37,828 bases of DNA from an uncultured Clostridia bacterium (GTDB lineage Bacteria; Bacillota; Clostridia; TANB77; CAG-508): contig CANRAM010000005.1 in the NCBI GenBank assembly GCA_947628605.1, forward strand, positions 1-37,828. Direction: 5' to 3'. Of this stretch, positions 11,152 to 21,643 are shown piece after piece. Under the pieces are notes generated by a model. That model was given only the letters and a program-made list of their open reading frames with translations, was not told the DNA's origin and did not search any database. Numbering within the stretch: the stretch's first letter is position 1; every line of letters begins with the position of its first letter. A program made the position numbers and the translations under genes.

Positions 11152-12248
11152 CTGTGATACTAAAGGGTCTATAATATCGTACTTTCTAGTATAATCCTTA
11201 TTTTGTGTATTATCTTTTATAACACTAGATTTATTTTTCCTTAAAAATTCTATTATCTGATAAACGTCAATCCAAATTTGATTAACACCATCTTTTTGAC
11301 TTTCGTCAAAAATTAATTGCATTCCAAAATGTAAATGAGGAATATTAATATTATTTACATTTTCTTTTGTACTATAACCTGTCATACCTAAATAACCGAA
11401 TTACATCACCTGCTTGAACAGTTTGACCTTCTTGTAAAGTTGTAACATATGGGTGGTCTTTTCTTAAATGTGCATAGTAGTAATATCTTTTTTTATCAAA
11501 ACTTCTAATTCCAATTCGCCAACCGCCATATTGATTCCAACCGTAAAGCTTCAATGATGCCAGATTCAACAGCTATAATAGGTGTGCCAATACTGCCCAT
11601 TAAGTCATTGCCTAAGTGAACTCTCTTAAAGCCATATGAACGAGCATTTCCAAAATCGTCATAGTGATTAAAACTATAATTTTTTGCTATTGGTAGAAAC
11701 GCTTTTACACCATATTTCTTTTTATAAGTTGTTTCTGTAGTTTCATTTTCTATAGGAGTTTCTATTTCATATTCACCTATAAATTCGTGTAGAATAGCAT
11801 CGTATGCTTCATAATAGTATGAGTAATTTTTTAAATCCTTAGTTAATTCTTCCATAGTATATCCGTCTTTTAATTTGTTAGTTAATTCAGTTAAATCTTT
11901 ATTAGAAAACCTTTTAAAATTACCGCCATATTTACAAGCAAGATAAGATAATAGTTCAATCCAGTTAAATTTCACAGGTTCATTGTTATTATGAGAATTT
12001 ATATCTAGGCTAGATGTTTTATTAAGTACATCATAGGTAACACTAAAATCTACCCATTTAATATATTTTTTTTCTTCTTTTTTTGTAGTTTCATCACTTA
12101 TAGTATTTTCCCAAGTTAATTCACTAGAATTAGCAGGTAGGGAAAAAGGGTATATAATTGATACTAAAAGTATAGATGAAATAATAATAAAACATACAAC
12201 TGTAAATATAATGTAAGATTTATTTATTCGAACCGACTTAATAAACAA
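11143..12248 (-). CDS. M23-family (LytM-like) peptidase with N-terminal TM, +1 shifts at CGG (minus strand) 11543 and 11398
   Basis: VHLGNDLMGSIGTPIIAVESGIIEAL|GWNQYGGWRIGIRSFDKKRYYYYAHLRKDHPYVTTLQEGQTVQAGDVI|GYLGMTGYSTKENVNNINIPHLHFGMQ. 1106 minus 2 nt = 368 codons. Confidence 0.9.
11395..11398 (-). other. +1 recoding site CGGT (M23 peptidase)
   Basis: gta att C ggt tat tta: VI|GYL. Confidence 0.9.
11540..11543 (-). other. +1 recoding site CGGT (M23 peptidase)
   Basis: gct tta C ggt tgg aat: AL|GWN. Confidence 0.9.
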
Positions 12249-12396
12249 AAAAATTCACCTCGTAATATATATATTATAGATACAATAATATATTCAAGAA
12301 AATTGTATATCAGTACTTGAATTATATGTAAATTTGTATTATAATATTTACATAAGACTACGAGTCAAAAGTAAAAAAGAAAGGAGAGGCATTATT

Positions 12397-13074
12397 ATGT
12401 TTAAAAAAATCGAAAAGGTATGGATGACACGGAGCACGTACAATGCTTTGAAAAGAGCACTCGAGACATATTTAGAGGATGAGGCTACAGATGCCTACAT
12501 ATCAAGGGTATTAAAAATATTGCCTATGCAAGAGCGAAGGGGATGGCTAATCAGGAACGGTGGTTCTTTTGAAATAGGAGATAACAAGTTGCAAATTTGT
12601 CGCATCTTTGATAGGGGGACATTATGCTATGAATTCTATAGCGGTAATGAAATCTTTTATTCGAAAGGACTTAATGAAGTCGGCTATCAGACAAGCGATG
12701 GGCTAGTATTTTTTGATAGAAAAAGAATTTATATCTTTTTAAGAAAATATGCTACTAATATATCTATCAAAAAATTAACTATGACTGATGAATTTTGCTG
12801 CAGATATGAAAAGGTAGTCGAGCTATTTGAAAAATTGGTGGAATTAACGAAATTAGACGTTAATTTCGATGCTTTCTTATCTGGAATATATAAAATTTTG
12901 AAAGCTGAAATCACAGAAGACCAATATTTTGTTCATATAGCATCAGCGGGAGGAGCTAGCTTGATTGCGGTAGATGGGGTTATTATCGGAGGAAGAGACG
13001 ATGATACTGGTAAATGCATGGTAGCCGGTGATGTTAGACTTATTCCAAACGATAGAATATGGAAGTATCTATGA
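12397..13074 (+). CDS. Orphan protein A (225 aa), in-frame CGG at codon 12 apparently read as Arg
   Basis: RBS aaaggagaggcattattATG; MFKKIEKVWMTRSTYNALKRALETYLEDEATDAYISRVLKIL...; less AT-rich codon usage than neighbours. Confidence 0.6.
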   Translation: MFKKIEKVWMTRSTYNALKRALETYLEDEATDAYISRVLKILPMQERRGWLIRNGGSFEIGDNKLQICRIFDRGTLCYEFYSGNEIFYSKGLNEVGYQTSDGLVFFDRKRIYIFLRKYATNISIKKLTMTDEFCCRYEKVVELFEKLVELTKLDVNFDAFLSGIYKILKAEITEDQYFVHIASAGGASLIAVDGVIIGGRDDDTGKCMVAGDVRLIPNDRIWKYL

Positions 13075-13081
13075 CTTTGTC

Positions 13082-13116
13082 ACATACAGACCAAGGCAGT
13101 GCCTTGGTCTGTGTGT
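13082..13116 (+). terminator. GC-rich hairpin after orphan A
   Basis: acatacagaccaaggc agt gccttggtctgtgtgt, 16-bp stem, no strong T run. Confidence 0.55.
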
Positions 13117-13134
13117 ATATTAATAAATATATAA

Positions 13135-14676
13135 TTATTCCCATTCAATAGTAGCAGGTGGTTTCCCTGTTATATCGTAAACAACTCTATTAACAAAAGA
13201 AACTTCATTTACAATTCTTGCAGAAACTTTTTCTAATATTTCATAAGGTATTTTTGACCATACTGCAGTCATAAAGTCAGAAGTAGTAACAGCACGTAAT
13301 GCTATTGTATAGTCGTATGTTCTATCATCTCCCATAACTCCAACACTTCTTAAATTTGTTAATACTGCAAAATATTGGTTAATCTCTTTATCTAATCCAG
13401 CAAGCTTTATTTCTTCTCTAAAAATAGCATCAGCATCTTTTAAAATATTTAGTTTTTCATCAGTAATATCACCAATAATTCTTATTGCAAGACCAGGACC
13501 AGGAAATGGTTGGCGATATACCAAATTTTCTGGAATGCCAAGTTCTAGGCCAGTTTTTCTAACTTCATCTTTAAATAAATCTCTTAAAGGTTCTACTATT
13601 TCTTTAAAATCTACATAATCTGGAAGTCCGCCAACATTATGATGACTTTTTATAGTAGTTCCTTTTCCTAAACCGCTTTCAATAACATCTGGATATATTG
13701 TTCCTTGTACTAAATAATCAACTGTACCAATTTTTTTGGCTTCCTCCTCAAAAACACGAATAAATTCTTCACCAATAATTTTTCGTTTCGTTTCTGGGTC
13801 AGAAACACCTTTTAATTTTTCCAAAAATCTATCTTTAGCATTTATACGTATTAAATTAATATCAAATTGATTCCTAAAAATATCTTCAACTTCATCACCT
13901 TCATTTTTTCGAAGAAGACCGTGGTCAACAAATATACAAGTTAGATTTTTGCCTATAGCTTTATGTAGTAGTACAGCAGCAACAGAAGAATCAACACCAC
14001 CAGATAAAGCACATAAAGCTTTTTTATTACCAATTTTTTCTTGTAGATTTTTTACAGTTTCCTCAACGAAAGAAGACATTTTCCAGTTACCACTACATTT
14101 ACAAATGTTGTATAAAAAGTTTTTAATAATTGTAGTACCGTTTACCGTATTATTTACTTCAGGATGAAATTGAATTGCATAGAAGTTTTTATCTACATTT
14201 TCCATAGCAGCAGTAGGACAAGTAGAGGTTTTTCCTATTACTTTAAATCCACTAGGAACAGTTGATACGAAGTCTGTATGACTCATTAAACATTCATTTA
14301 CATTATTAAGACCCTTAAATAATAGGGAAGAGTTATCAATTTCGACAGGAAGTACGCCATATTCACGCTTGTCTGCTCTTGTAACTGTTCCACCTAATGT
14401 ATGAGTCATAAGTTGCATACCATAGCAAATTCCCAAAATAGGAATACCTAATTCAAAAATTTTAGGGTCACACATTTTTGCATCATCTATATATACGCTT
14501 GAAGGTCCACCAGTAAAAATTATCCCTTTTGGATTTTTTTCTTTAATTTTTTCTATGGAAATATCATATGGTACAATTTCAGAATATACATTGCATTCTC
14601 TTACACGTCTAGCAATTAACTGATTATATTGACCAAAAAAGTCAAGAATTAAAATACTTTCATTAGTCTTTAACAT
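13135..14676 (-). CDS. guaA: GMP synthase (glutamine-hydrolysing)
   Basis: [42 protein letters not shown]-terminal KPPATIEWE. Confidence 0.97.
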   Translation of the reverse strand: MLKTNESILILDFFGQYNQLIARRVRECNVYSEIVPYDISIEKIKEKNPKGIIFTGGPSSVYIDDAKMCDPKIFELGIPILGICYGMQLMTHTLGGTVTRADKREYGVLPVEIDNSSLLFKGLNNVNECLMSHTDFVSTVPSGFKVIGKTSTCPTAAMENVDKNFYAIQFHPEVNNTVNGTTIIKNFLYNICKCSGNWKMSSFVEETVKNLQEKIGNKKALCALSGGVDSSVAAVLLHKAIGKNLTCIFVDHGLLRKNEGDEVEDIFRNQFDINLIRINAKDRFLEKLKGVSDPETKRKIIGEEFIRVFEEEAKKIGTVDYLVQGTIYPDVIESGLGKGTTIKSHHNVGGLPDYVDFKEIVEPLRDLFKDEVRKTGLELGIPENLVYRQPFPGPGLAIRIIGDITDEKLNILKDADAIFREEIKLAGLDKEINQYFAVLTNLRSVGVMGDDRTYDYTIALRAVTTSDFMTAVWSKIPYEILEKVSARIVNEVSFVNRVVYDITGKPPATIEWE

Positions 14677-14740
14677 AATATCCTCCTAAAATACAAATTT
14701 TTTATATATTCTAACATTTTTTTCTAAAAAAGTAAAGACG

Positions 14741-14764
14741 TGCGCAAGGACTGTCCCTTGCGCA
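14741..14764 (-). terminator. GC-rich hairpin after orphan B
   Basis: tgcgcaagg actgtc ccttgcgca. Confidence 0.5.
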
Positions 14765-14792
14765 TAGTTTAGAAAATGTGAAATTAGATTAG

Positions 14793-15428
14793 TCATATAA
14801 GAATTTCGTCTAACATTTTTATAACTTGACCGTTATATTTAATTTCAATCAATATTCCGCGATACTGATTGCAAGCCAGATATAAGTTAATAATGTTATA
14901 TAGTTTTATGATATTTGCAGGAGGAGTACCATAGCAACAACTGTCACTAAGCAGTTTTTTTAAACCGTAGAAAGCTCTCCAAACACTATCAAACCACCAA
15001 AAACGTCGTTGAATTAAAGAATGTATCTTTACGGTATAATTATTAGTACACATATATATCTGTTCAGTATCATACCATAACGTGCCGTTGTCTTCTGCCT
15101 TCCTGAAAAAGCCGACATAGCTAAGCCAATATGCAGACATATATACCCCAGATATAGAGTTACCTTTATAAATTTTTGTGTTTTTTCCGCTATCAAATAT
15201 ACTCAAAAATATTGGGGTAGCTGAAGAGGCACAATGTACGCTAAAAGGAAATACCTTACTATCCGAAATTCTTATTTCCGCCGGAGTATCCTTGAACAGC
15301 TGATACATTAACTTACTAACATACTTCTTGTTAACTTTTACACCAAGCGCTTCAGTTAAGCAGTTTTTTAGCCGTTTGTAACACTTTGCAGACATTTCTG
15401 CGTTTTCGAATCTAACTTCATCGAGCAT
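14793..15428 (-). CDS. Orphan protein B (211 aa), divergent paralogue of orphan A, in-frame CGG at codon 19
   Basis: MLDEVRFENAEMSAKCYKRLKNCLTEALGVKVNKKYVSKLMYQLF...; alignable by eye with orphan A. Confidence 0.55.
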   Translation of the reverse strand: MLDEVRFENAEMSAKCYKRLKNCLTEALGVKVNKKYVSKLMYQLFKDTPAEIRISDSKVFPFSVHCASSATPIFLSIFDSGKNTKIYKGNSISGVYMSAYWLSYVGFFRKAEDNGTLWYDTEQIYMCTNNYTVKIHSLIQRRFWWFDSVWRAFYGLKKLLSDSCCYGTPPANIIKLYNIINLYLACNQYRGILIEIKYNGQVIKMLDEILI

Positions 15429-15624
15429 AAATATGCCTTCCTTTCATTGTTGCATCACTTATAGTTACTATAACATTGTAACATAAGTTTACATATTGTG
15501 CAATAAGTATTTTATAAAAATTAACATAAAGTACACATCAAGAACGATTAACGTAAGTTACATAAAGTGGTATACTAAATATGTAAAATGCGTATAAACA
15601 TAAAAAGGTTAGGAGGAAAAAAAT

Positions 15625-15975
15625 ATGCTGAAACATTATGTAGAAATTCTGGGAGAAGGTATTAATATTATTGAAATTCCAATCCCAGAGCGGAATGAGA
15701 GAGTTGTAGAATTGAAAGGAGATGAATTTGCGTATAGGTTTTTTGACAGAAGAATATTCTTCACCTCCGGTCATAAAGTTATTGGGCTGAGAGAAAATAT
15801 CTCCAACTGGAAAATAAAGGGACATAAAATAACAAAGGAGGAGGCAGAGACCATCTTAGCTGATGATATTATAGCTATGTGGTATTTGAAAAAAAGCAAG
15901 GCATCGAATTTTGTAGAACTCTCTTCGAAAGAAGTGGTATGTTTAATAGATGGAGAAGAGGTGATTGAAACCTAA
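15625..15975 (+). CDS. Orphan protein C (116 aa), in-frame CGG at codon 23
   Basis: RBS aggaggaaaaaaatATG; MLKHYVEILGEGINIIEIPIPERNERVVELKGDEFAYRFF... Confidence 0.55.
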   Translation: MLKHYVEILGEGINIIEIPIPERNERVVELKGDEFAYRFFDRRIFFTSGHKVIGLRENISNWKIKGHKITKEEAETILADDIIAMWYLKKSKASNFVELSSKEVVCLIDGEEVIET

Positions 15976-15978
15976 CCG

Positions 15979-16025
15979 AAAACAGGAAAAGTAATTCAAG
16001 TTATATGAATTACTTTTCCTGTTTT
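15979..16025 (+). terminator. 20-bp perfect hairpin after orphan C
   Basis: aaaacaggaaaagtaattca agttata tgaattacttttcctgtttt. Confidence 0.7.
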
Positions 16026-16128
16026 ATAAAGTTAAAAAGCACCGATAAAAAAATAAATGAAAATTTGAAAAGTCTTTGTTTTTATGTTATAGTTCTATTA
16101 GTAATTTTTTTATAGGTGGGATTAATAA

Positions 16129-16878
16129 ATGTTAAATCAATTTTCAAGAACAGAATTGTTAATAGGAAAAGAAGGGATTGAGCAGTTGCAAAAAGCAAAA
16201 GTAGCGATATTTGGATTAGGAGGAGTAGGTTCTTTTGTTGTAGAAGGACTAGTTAGAGCAGGAATTGGTAATTTTATATTAATTGATGACGATAGAGTGT
16301 GTTTAACAAATTTAAACAGACAAATTATTGCAACAAGAAAAACAGTAGGAAAACCAAAAGTAGAAGTAGCAAAAGAAAGAATATTAGAAATTAATCCGAA
16401 TGCAAAAGTAGAAGTACATCAGGAATTTTTTATGCCAAATACAGTTGGAATTTTAGACAATACAATTAATTATATTGTAGACGCAGTAGATACAGTAACA
16501 GCTAAAATAGAATTAATTGTAAGAGCAAATAAATTAAATATTCCTATTATATCATGTATGGGAACTGGAAACAAATTAGATGCAACTAAATTTGAAGTAA
16601 CAGATATTTACAAAACAAGCGTATGCCCATTAGCTAAGGTTATGAGAAAAGAATTAAAAGCAAGAGGAATACAAAAACTGAAAGTGCTTTATTCAAAAGA
16701 AAAACCAATAAAACCATATGAAAACATAGAAAATAGTTGCAAAACAAATTGCATATGCCCAGCTGAAACAAAAAGAAAATGTTCAGTAAAAAATCAAGTT
16801 CCAGGAAGTATATCATTTGTTCCGTCAGTAGCAGGTTTAATTATAGCAGGGGAAGTAATAAAAGATATTATAGGATAA
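16129..16878 (+). CDS. ThiF/E1-like protein, tRNA threonylcarbamoyladenosine dehydratase (TcdA/YgdL) type
   Basis: FSRTELLIGKEGIEQLQKAKVAIFGLGGVGSFVVEGLVRAGIGNFILIDDDRVCLTNLNRQ, NYIVDAVDTVTAK, CPLAKVMRKELK, VPGSISFVPSVAGLIIAGEV. Confidence 0.85.
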   Translation: MLNQFSRTELLIGKEGIEQLQKAKVAIFGLGGVGSFVVEGLVRAGIGNFILIDDDRVCLTNLNRQIIATRKTVGKPKVEVAKERILEINPNAKVEVHQEFFMPNTVGILDNTINYIVDAVDTVTAKIELIVRANKLNIPIISCMGTGNKLDATKFEVTDIYKTSVCPLAKVMRKELKARGIQKLKVLYSKEKPIKPYENIENSCKTNCICPAETKRKCSVKNQVPGSISFVPSVAGLIIAGEVIKDIIG

Positions 16879-16982
16879 ATGTTATTTATAATAAATATAA
16901 CTATTTTATAAAACTGGTAGCAAAATTTACATAATTTCATAATATATAACAGAGGAAAACAAAAGAGAGGAGGTTATATATT

Positions 16983-17562
16983 TTGAAATTAGCAGGTAAA
17001 AAAGTGGGTTTTGCTATGACTGGGTCATTTTGTACATTTAGCACAACTATTCCCAAAATAAAACAAATTGTAGATGAAGGAGCAGAGGTTGTTCCTATTA
17101 TGTCGTTTAATGCATATAATTTAGATACGAAATTTGGAAAAGCAAAAGAGTTTATTGAGGAAATTGAAGATATTACAAAAAAGAAAATTATTCATACTAT
17201 ACCAGATGCAGAACCAATACGGACCTAAGAAGATGACAGATATAATGATAATTGCTCCTTGTACAGGAAACACAATTGCAAAATTAGTAAATGGTATAAC
17301 AGATACTCCAGTTACAATGGCAGCAAAATCACACTTACGAAATAACAACGCATTAGTTATTGCTGTATCAACAAATGATGCTTTAAGTGGTAATGCATCA
17401 AATATTGGAACATTATTAAATAGAAACAACTATTTCTTTGTACCACTAAGACAAGATAATCCAATAACAAAACCACGCTCATTAGTGTTCGATGCAGATT
17501 ATATAATAAAAACTTTAGAAAGTGCCTTAGAAAAAGAACAAATACAACCAATTTTTTTATGA
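16983..17562 (+). CDS. spoVFB: Dipicolinate synthase subunit B, +1 shift at CGG 17220
   Basis: MKLAGKKVGFAMTGSFCTFS...IPDAEPI|GPKKMTDIMIIAPCTGNTIAKLVNGITDTPVTMAAKSHLRN... 580 minus 1 nt = 193 codons; TTG start with aggaggt. Confidence 0.9.
17220..17223 (+). other. +1 recoding site CGGA (spoVFB)
   Basis: cca ata C gga cct aag: PI|GPK. Confidence 0.9.
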
Positions 17563-17659
17563 ATTTAAAAAATCATTAAACTGACTTGTCGGTCTAATGA
17601 TTTTTTTTTGAAAATGTGATATATATATTAGGGAAAATTAAATACAAGTGAGGAAGAAA

Positions 17660-19379
17660 ATGGAAGAAAAAAATTTTGAACACGAAAAAATTAATAACTT
17701 AAAAGAAATGTTAGAAAAAACAAAAGAAAAATATTCAAATAATATAGCATATAAAATAAAAAATAATGATAAAACATATACAACATTTACACATATGGAA
17801 GTAAGAAATATGATAGATGCTTTAGGAACAGCATTAATAGATATGGGATTAAAAGGAAAAAGAATAGCTGTTATAGGAGATAATAGATATGAATGGGAAA
17901 TTGCATACTTAGCAGTAGTGTGTGGAACTGGAATAATAGTACCATTAGATAAATCATTACCAGAAAATGAATTAAAAGCCTTAATTGAACGTTCAAAAGT
18001 TGAAGCAATTTTTTATTCAAGCTCATATGAAGAAGCACTAGAAAAAATTAGATATGGTCGGTATTGGAAATTTAAAACACCTAATTTCTATGGACTTAAT
18101 AGAACACACAGACGGTATTTATTCACAAAAAGAATTAATAGAAACAGGAAAAAAACTAATAGAAGAAGGAAATACAAGCTTTATAGATGCGAAAATAAAT
18201 CCAGAAGAAATGAACATAATGCTATTTACCTCAGGAACAACACAAGCTTCAAAAGTAGTAGCACTATCGCATAAAAATATTTGCAGTAATTTAATGGACA
18301 TAGCATCTATACAAGATGTTAATTCTAGTGATGTGTTTTTATCAGTATTACCAATACATCATATTTTTGAATGCACAGTAGGATTCTTATTTGCTTTATA
18401 TACAGGAGCAGAAACTGTATTTTGTGATGGTCTACGACACATAGCAGATAATCTTAAAGAATACCATGTATCAGTTATGGCATGTGTACCAGCAATTTAT
18501 GAGCAAATTTATAAAATGATAAAAAGAGGTTTAGAAAAGTCTGGAAAGTTAGAAGAAACTTTAAAAATGCAAGAAAAATACAAAAATGCAAGTTTAGAAG
18601 AAAGAAAAGAAGCCTTTAAAGATATTCATAATATTTTAGGTGGAAATATTAAATTACTAATAAGCGGAGCAGCACCATTAGATAGAACTATTGAAGAAGG
18701 ATATAGATTACTAGGATTTAATTTAGTACAAGGTTATGGTCTAACAGAAACTTCACCAGTAGTTGGAATGGGAAATAAAGAGAACTATAAATTAGGTTCA
18801 ATAGGAAAAGCAGTTCCAAGTATTCAAGCCAAAATTGTAGATGCAGATGATACCGGAATGGGAGAACTAGTACTTAAAGGCCCAAGCATTATGTTGGGTT
18901 ATTTTGATAATGAAGAAGCAACAAAAGAAGCAATGCAAGATGAATGGTTTTATACAGGGGATTTAGCAAGAATTGATGATGAAGGCTATATTTTCATTTG
19001 TGGAAGAAAGAAAAGTGTAATAGTGTTAAAAAATGGGAAAAATATATTTCCAGAAGAAATGGAAAACCTAGTAAATAGAATTGAAGGTGTGAAAGAATCT
19101 TTTATTTTTGGAATGCCTGTAGCAGATGATAAAGATGATATGAAAATAAAAGTAAAAATTGTGTATGATAAAGAAATTGTACGAGATGTATATAAAATAA
19201 AAGATGATAGTGAAATATTAAAAGTATTAACATCAAAAGTAAAAGAAATTAATAAAACAATGCCACCATATAAATCTATAAAAGGTGTTATAATAACTGA
19301 AAAACCATTAATAAAAACAACAACAAATAAAATAAAAAGGCAGGCTAATATGGATGAAATTGAACAATCTTACAACTAA
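17660..19379 (+). CDS. AMP-binding acyl-CoA/acyl-ACP synthetase family, +1 shift at CGG 18059
   Basis: MLFTSGTTQASKVVALSHKN, GYGLTETSPVVG, YTGDLARIDDEGYIFICGRKK; joined EEALEKIRYG|GIGNLKHLISMDLIEHTDGIYSQKELI. 1720 minus 1 nt = 573 codons. Confidence 0.92.
18059..18062 (+). other. +1 recoding site CGGT (AMP-ligase)
   Basis: tat ggt C ggt att gga: YG|GIG. Confidence 0.9.
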
Positions 19380-19918
19380 TTTTTTAGGTAGAAATATACT
19401 TTATTATAAAAGTATTCCATCAACACAAAATAAAATGTGGGAATTAATTAATGAAATACCAAGTGGAACGATAATTGTAGCAGATGTTCAAACACAAGCT
19501 ATTGGAACAAGACGGGCGAAAATGGTATACAACAACAGCTAATAATATAGCATTTTCATTATATGTAAAACTAAACTGCAATGTTACAAAAGTAGAAAAT
19601 ATAACTATTACTATTGCCCAAATAATTGTAAACATTATAGAAAGAACATATAAAATAAAACTAGGAATAAAATCTCCAAATGATATTGTACTTAACAATA
19701 AAAAAATTGGAGGAATTTTGACACAAACAAAAATAAGTGGTAAAACTGTAAAAGATATGGTAGTTGGAATAGGTATGAATACTAACCAAGAAATATTTCC
19801 AGAAGAAATTAAAAATATAGCTACATCCATAAAGAATGAATTTAATATAGAAGTAAATTCAACCGATTTTATAACACAATTTTGTAATGAATTTGAAAAA
19901 ATAGTAAATACTTTATAA
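19354..19918 (+). CDS. birA: Biotin--[acetyl-CoA-carboxylase] ligase, +1 shift at CGG 19513
   Basis: YYKSIPSTQNKMWEL, ADVQTQAIGTR|GRKWYT (GxGRxGRxW-like motif), IKSPNDIVLNNKKIGGIL. Confidence 0.9.
19513..19516 (+). other. +1 recoding site CGGG (birA)
   Basis: aca aga C ggg cga aaa tgg: TR|GRKW. Confidence 0.92.
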
Positions 19919-19939
19919 TAAAATAAGGAGGAACAAAAC

Positions 19940-20881
19940 GTGAAGATTGCTTTTTTATTTCCAGGTCAAGGCTCACAAGCTGTTGGTATGGGAAAAGAAA
20001 TATATGATAATTACGAAGAAGCAAAAAAAGTATACAATGAAGTAAAAAGAATAACAAATGTAGATATTGCAAAAATATCTTTTGAAGGACCAGAAGAAGT
20101 ACTAAATGAAACAAAATATACACAACTTGCAATTTTAACTATGAGTTTAGCAATACTAGCAATTTTTAAAAAAGAAAATATAAATGCAGAAATGGCAAGT
20201 GGTTTAAGTTTAGGAGAATATTCAGCATTAATATATAGTAAAGCTTTACAATTTGAACAAGGAGTAAAACTTGTTCAAAAAAGAGGAGAATATATGCAAA
20301 ACTTGGTACCAGAGGGAGAATGGCTTATGGCTGCAATATTAGGAATGAAAGATGAAGAAGTAGAAGAAGTATGTAAAAAAGTAAAAACAGGATTTGTAGT
20401 ACCTGCAAACTTTAATACTAGAGGTCAAGTAGTAATATCTGGTGAAAAATGTGCAGTAGAAAAAGCCGAAGAAATTGCTAAAGAATTTGGTGCAAAAAAA
20501 GTTAGAATATTAAAGACTGCAGGTCCATTTCATACAAAAATGTTAGAAGATGCATCAAAAGCTTTAAAAAATGAGTTAGAGAAAATAAGCTTTAATGAAT
20601 TTGAAATTCCTGTAGTAAAAAATTTAGATGCAAAGCCATACAGTAAAGAAGATAATATAAAAGAAGTTTTAGCAAATCATATTACACATCCTGTTTTATT
20701 TTCTAAAACAATAGAAACAATGCTTGAAAATAATATAGATACATTTGTTGAAATAGGTCCAGGTAAAACATTATCTGGTTTTGTAAAAAAAGCAGAAAAC
20801 GATAAAGAATTAAACATTTTAAATACAAGTAATATACAAACACTAAAAGATACTATAGATTTCATAAAGAAAGAAGATTAG
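19940..20881 (+). CDS. fabD: Malonyl CoA-ACP transacylase
   Basis: AFLFPGQGSQAVGMGKEI, GLSLGEYSALIYSKAL, TAGPFHTKMLEDA; no in-frame CGG, intact. Confidence 0.96.
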   Translation: MKIAFLFPGQGSQAVGMGKEIYDNYEEAKKVYNEVKRITNVDIAKISFEGPEEVLNETKYTQLAILTMSLAILAIFKKENINAEMASGLSLGEYSALIYSKALQFEQGVKLVQKRGEYMQNLVPEGEWLMAAILGMKDEEVEEVCKKVKTGFVVPANFNTRGQVVISGEKCAVEKAEEIAKEFGAKKVRILKTAGPFHTKMLEDASKALKNELEKISFNEFEIPVVKNLDAKPYSKEDNIKEVLANHITHPVLFSKTIETMLENNIDTFVEIGPGKTLSGFVKKAENDKELNILNTSNIQTLKDTIDFIKKED

Positions 20882-20892
20882 GAGGAAAAGTT

Positions 20893-21641
20893 ATGAGTAA
20901 GGTAGCTTTAATTACAGGTGCAACAAGAGGAATTGGAAAGCAAATAGCAATTACTCTTGCAAAAGAGGGATATAATATTGCACTAAATTATAGAAAAGAA
21001 AATGATGATTTAAAAAATACAAAACAAGAAATAGAAAAAGAAAATGTAAAATGTTTTGCAGTATGTGCAGATGTATCAAACTTTGAAGACTGCGAAAAAA
21101 TGGTAAAAGATGTTATAGAAGAATATGGGCAAATTGATGTATTAGTTAATAATGCAGGAATTACAAAGGATACGCTAATTATGCGTATGAAAAAAGAGGA
21201 TTTTAATGATGTTCTTAATGTAAATCTTGTAGGAACATTCAATGTAACTAAAAATGTAATTCCATATATGATGAAAGCACGTTTTCGGAAGAATTATTAA
21301 TATGTCTTCAGTTGTTGGAATTTCAGGAAATGCTGGTCAAACTAATTATTCCGCTTCTAAAGCACGGAATAATAGGTTTTACAAAAAGTTTAGCAAAAGA
21401 GGTAGCATCAAGAAATATATTAGTTAATGCAATTGCACCGGGCTTCATACAAACAGATATGACAAATGTCCTAAAAGAAGATGTAAAAGAAGCCATAAGT
21501 AATACTATACCATTAAAAAGAATGGGAACAACACAAGATGTTGCAAACCTAGTAAAATTTTTAGCATCAAATGACAGTAGTTACATAACAGGGCAAGTAA
21601 TTAATGTAGACGGTGGAATGTTAAATGTAGGAGGATTTTAA
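20893..21641 (+). CDS. fabG: 3-oxoacyl-ACP reductase, +1 shifts at CGG 21286 and 21365
   Basis: [30 protein letters not shown]; joined [50 protein letters not shown]. 749 minus 2 nt = 249 codons. Confidence 0.97.
21286..21289 (+). other. +1 recoding site CGGA (fabG)
   Basis: cgt ttt C gga aga att: RF|GRI. Confidence 0.95.
21365..21368 (+). other. +1 recoding site CGGA (fabG)
   Basis: aaa gca C gga ata ata: KA|GII. Confidence 0.95.
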
Positions 21642-21643
21642 AA

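Noticed and set aside
17134-17562. Independent ORF MEKQKSLLRKLKILQKRK...
   Set aside because: The N-terminal part is an out-of-frame reading of spoVFB; only the sequence after 17220 is the true SpoVFB C-terminus.
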